This document shows, piece by piece, positions 62,290-64,000 of a DNA stretch of 64,000 bases. Each line of letters opens with the position of its first letter. Position 1 is the stretch's first letter. Made by a program: the position numbers and the translations under genes. The notes under the pieces are model-generated. The model saw nothing but the letters and a program-made list of their open reading frames with translations. It searched no databases and was not told where the DNA came from. This stretch comes from Enterosoma sp963621825. Lineage in GTDB: Bacteria; Bacillota_I; Bacilli_A; RFN20; CAG-288. Where the stretch lies: NCBI GenBank assembly GCA_963621825.1, contig CAVFFP010000004.1, forward strand, positions 75,215 through 139,214, written 5' to 3'.

Positions 62290-63630
62290 ATGGAATTCAA
62301 GCGAAAAATATATAATCAAATAAAAGAATGGAAAGAAGAAAAGAATAAAAACTCTGCTCTTTTGATTGAAGGAGCTAGACGAGTAGGCAAAACTACGATT
62401 GTGAAAGAGTTTGCAAAAAGGGAATACACAAATTTCATCTATATTGATTTCACTTATGCTTCTGACGACGTCAAAAACTTGTTTAAAAGAATAAATCCGT
62501 TCAACAAGCTTGCCATGGATCAATTCTTTTCTGACTTGTTTCTCTTTTTTGGAAAAACGTTAAAAAGTGGCGATTTGATTATCTTTGATGAAGTACAGCA
62601 TTTTCCAAAAGCACGCCAGGCGATAAAGGCACTTGTCCTCGATGGACGGTTTGATTACATTGAAACTGGTTCTTTAATTTCTATTAGAGAAAATACAGCA
62701 GATATTCAGATTCCTTCAGAAGAGAGAAGAATCGAGATGCATCCGATGGACTTTGAAGAATTCTGTTGGGCTTTTGGATGGGACCACAAATGTCAACAAC
62801 TTCGTGAGATTCTAGAACAGCATAGAAGCATCAGCCAAAGCGTTCATAATCAGATGATGGATGATTTTAGACTCTATTTGGCCTTAGGAGGAATGCCGAA
62901 AGTCGTTTCCTTGTATCAAGAGACCAACTCATTTTTGCGCTGTGAAAAAGAAAAGCAGGATATATTAAAATTATACGAAGATGATTTGAGAAAACATGAC
63001 AATAAATCAAATACTCAAACCTTGAATATTTATAATTCCATGCTTCCGGCATTGAAGTCATGGTCTAAAAGGATAAAAACAGGAAACAGAAGCCAAAGCA
63101 TGGTTAAGTCTTACCAAAGATCACTGAAAGATTTAGAAGACTCTAAGATTGTCAATTCTGTTTATCGCACAACCGATTTGAGCTTTGGCTCCCTTATGAA
63201 AGAAGAAAATTCATTCAAATTATATCCGCTTGATGTAGGATTGATGCTCAGTTCACTGATTGGAGATGTAAATGAGGATTGTGAAAAGACCTATCTAAAA
63301 ATCAGAACCGGCAATCTTGACTGTGCAAATTTTGGCGCCTTGTATGAATCGTTAGTTGTACAAAGTCTTGTGTGTAATGAAAGAAAGGTATTTTATCACA
63401 CGTTCGACTATCAAGATAAGAAATATGAAATCGATTTTGTTGTTTTTATTAAAGGGAAGATGAATACCATTGAAGTGAAGTCTACAAAACGTTTTACAAC
63501 TTCCTCGTTATCTGCGTTAAAACTTAAATACCCGCAGTTAAAACTGAACAAACTTATCATCTCTCCTAAAACGCTTAGCTATGATGATGACGTCACGTAT
63601 CTTCCTATTTATATGACTTTTTTGCTCTGA
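62290..63630 (+). CDS. AAA ATPase of the DUF4143 family
   Basis: A 446-residue protein with a Walker A motif GARRVGKTT, a Walker B-like IIFDEVQHF, and the DUF4143 C-terminal features GALYESLVVQSL and the strand YEIDFVVFIKGKMNTIEVKST, which resembles a PD-(D/E)xK-like fold (inference). Such proteins are common in gut bacteria and their function is largely unknown. The ATG at 62290 is chosen because an AGAGG site precedes it and the protein then starts at the family N-terminus. The preceding repeats and an AT-rich leader set it apart from its neighbours. Confidence 0.88.
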   Translation: MEFKRKIYNQIKEWKEEKNKNSALLIEGARRVGKTTIVKEFAKREYTNFIYIDFTYASDDVKNLFKRINPFNKLAMDQFFSDLFLFFGKTLKSGDLIIFDEVQHFPKARQAIKALVLDGRFDYIETGSLISIRENTADIQIPSEERRIEMHPMDFEEFCWAFGWDHKCQQLREILEQHRSISQSVHNQMMDDFRLYLALGGMPKVVSLYQETNSFLRCEKEKQDILKLYEDDLRKHDNKSNTQTLNIYNSMLPALKSWSKRIKTGNRSQSMVKSYQRSLKDLEDSKIVNSVYRTTDLSFGSLMKEENSFKLYPLDVGLMLSSLIGDVNEDCEKTYLKIRTGNLDCANFGALYESLVVQSLVCNERKVFYHTFDYQDKKYEIDFVVFIKGKMNTIEVKSTKRFTTSSLSALKLKYPQLKLNKLIISPKTLSYDDDVTYLPIYMTFLL

Positions 63631-64000
63631 TATTTCAATTTTACCGAATTGTTAAAAGTTCTCTTTGACTGAATTATAGTGTGATTAGATTCTTTGCATC
63701 CAACAGGGATGTGGATTTCAAAGACGTTACTTCAAATGTGATAGAAGATAGGAGATAGAAACCTTCTTCTAGTTTTACGTGAACATTGTTGGGGTGGATA
63801 ACAGTTGAGTCAAGGGTAACTTAATCGGCACTGTCACTAGATTCATCAACAGGCTCTGCACTGTGTTTCATAATTATTTTATAAATACTGATTTGCACAT
63901 GGGGTCACTTCAGCCACAATGGAGTATAATATTCCAGCCAATCAGCTGGCACCAATAGAATACGTGTCGGCGGGAGAGTGATTTCTAAACGTGGTGGTTT
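63631..64000. other. 370 bp at the window end without a supported gene
   Basis: No open frame with a start and ribosome binding site is seen. The last 110 bp are G+C-richer, with an open - frame of 31 codons (63905-64000) that runs off the window edge and ends in PADWLEYYTPLWLK. It could be the C-terminus of a gene beyond the window or chance. Confidence 0.4.

Noticed and set aside
63905..64000. Partial gene on the - strand at the window end
   Set aside because: Only 31 codons are visible, without any recognised motif, so it is described only as unexplained edge sequence.

Overview
The window is a bacterial chromosome segment with AT-rich spacers, dense co-directional operons and ordinary bacterial translation signals. 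TGA is used as a stop in several TGATG and ATGA junctions, so the standard bacterial code applies. A SufS-SufU-SufB iron-sulfur operon, many short-signal lipoproteins with bacterial Ig-like domains, a C69 dipeptidase, a YkpA-type ABC-F protein and a MATE exporter point to a low-to-moderate G+C Bacillota (Bacilli) lineage, probably an anaerobic gut commensal. The exact order (Erysipelotrichales, RF39-like or Acholeplasmatales-like) cannot be fixed from this sequence alone.

Layout. 1-4578 (+): 3' part of the suf operon (sufS truncated by the window edge, sufU, sufB) with mnmG only 2 bp behind sufB. 4630-7863 (-): a MATE exporter, then a protein with two OST-HTH/LOTUS domains and a DUF3825-like C-terminal region. 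7991-8656 (+): YhhN/TMEM86-type membrane protein. 8866-16752: a lipoprotein region with one large lipoprotein on + and a convergent three-gene operon on - (unknown lipoprotein, BspA-type leucine-rich-repeat lipoprotein, Ig-like lipoprotein). 17008-18093 (-): type I phosphodiesterase family protein. 18173-23394 (-): a compact six-gene operon, described below. 23566-25038 (-): C69 dipeptidase. 25242-29260 (+): two coupled lipoproteins with Ig-like domains. 29322-30908 (+): ABC-F ATPase. 31591-32226 (+): beta-phosphoglucomutase. 32337-37055 (+): flavodoxin-fold oxidoreductase followed by a complete nicotinate-to-NAD salvage operon (pncB-nadD-nadE, the last two coupled by overlaps). 37233-43062: L-rhamnose catabolism, with fucO and a DeoR-type regulator on - and rhaA-rhaD-rhaB on +. 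43153-44969: two short-chain dehydrogenases. 45017-45847 (-): TcdA. 46007-48577 (+): P-type ATPase. 48649-50291 (-): TetR regulator coupled to a tyrosine-phosphatase-like lipoprotein. 50463-50987 (-): DUF5684-like membrane protein. 51250-55220 (+): lipase-like lipoprotein coupled to a membrane-bound XRE protein. 55311-61939: S41-like protease lipoprotein (-) divergent from an M6-like metalloprotease lipoprotein and a further lipoprotein (+). 62290-63630 (+): AAA/DUF4143 ATPase preceded by three 33-bp-period direct repeats.

The most unusual system is the operon at 18173-23394. It combines a CooC-type P-loop ATPase that keeps the CxC pair of nickel-binding CooC, two proteins of the 2-hydroxyacyl-CoA dehydratase/benzoyl-CoA reductase (HgdB/HgdA) superfamily, a HgdC-type ATP-driven activator, a 59-residue single-pass membrane protein and a short protein resembling part of the CODH/acetyl-CoA synthase beta subunit (CdhC/AcsB). 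No CODH, full acetyl-CoA synthase or CoA-transferase is visible in the window, so this looks like an uncharacterised ATP-driven, possibly nickel-dependent, low-potential reductase.

A second theme is regulation. Several lipoprotein operons have an AAGCGCTTT-like (cre-like) palindrome in their leaders, and the rhamnose locus has strong palindromes at its promoters, including a DeoR-family gene whose transcript is predicted to be leaderless.
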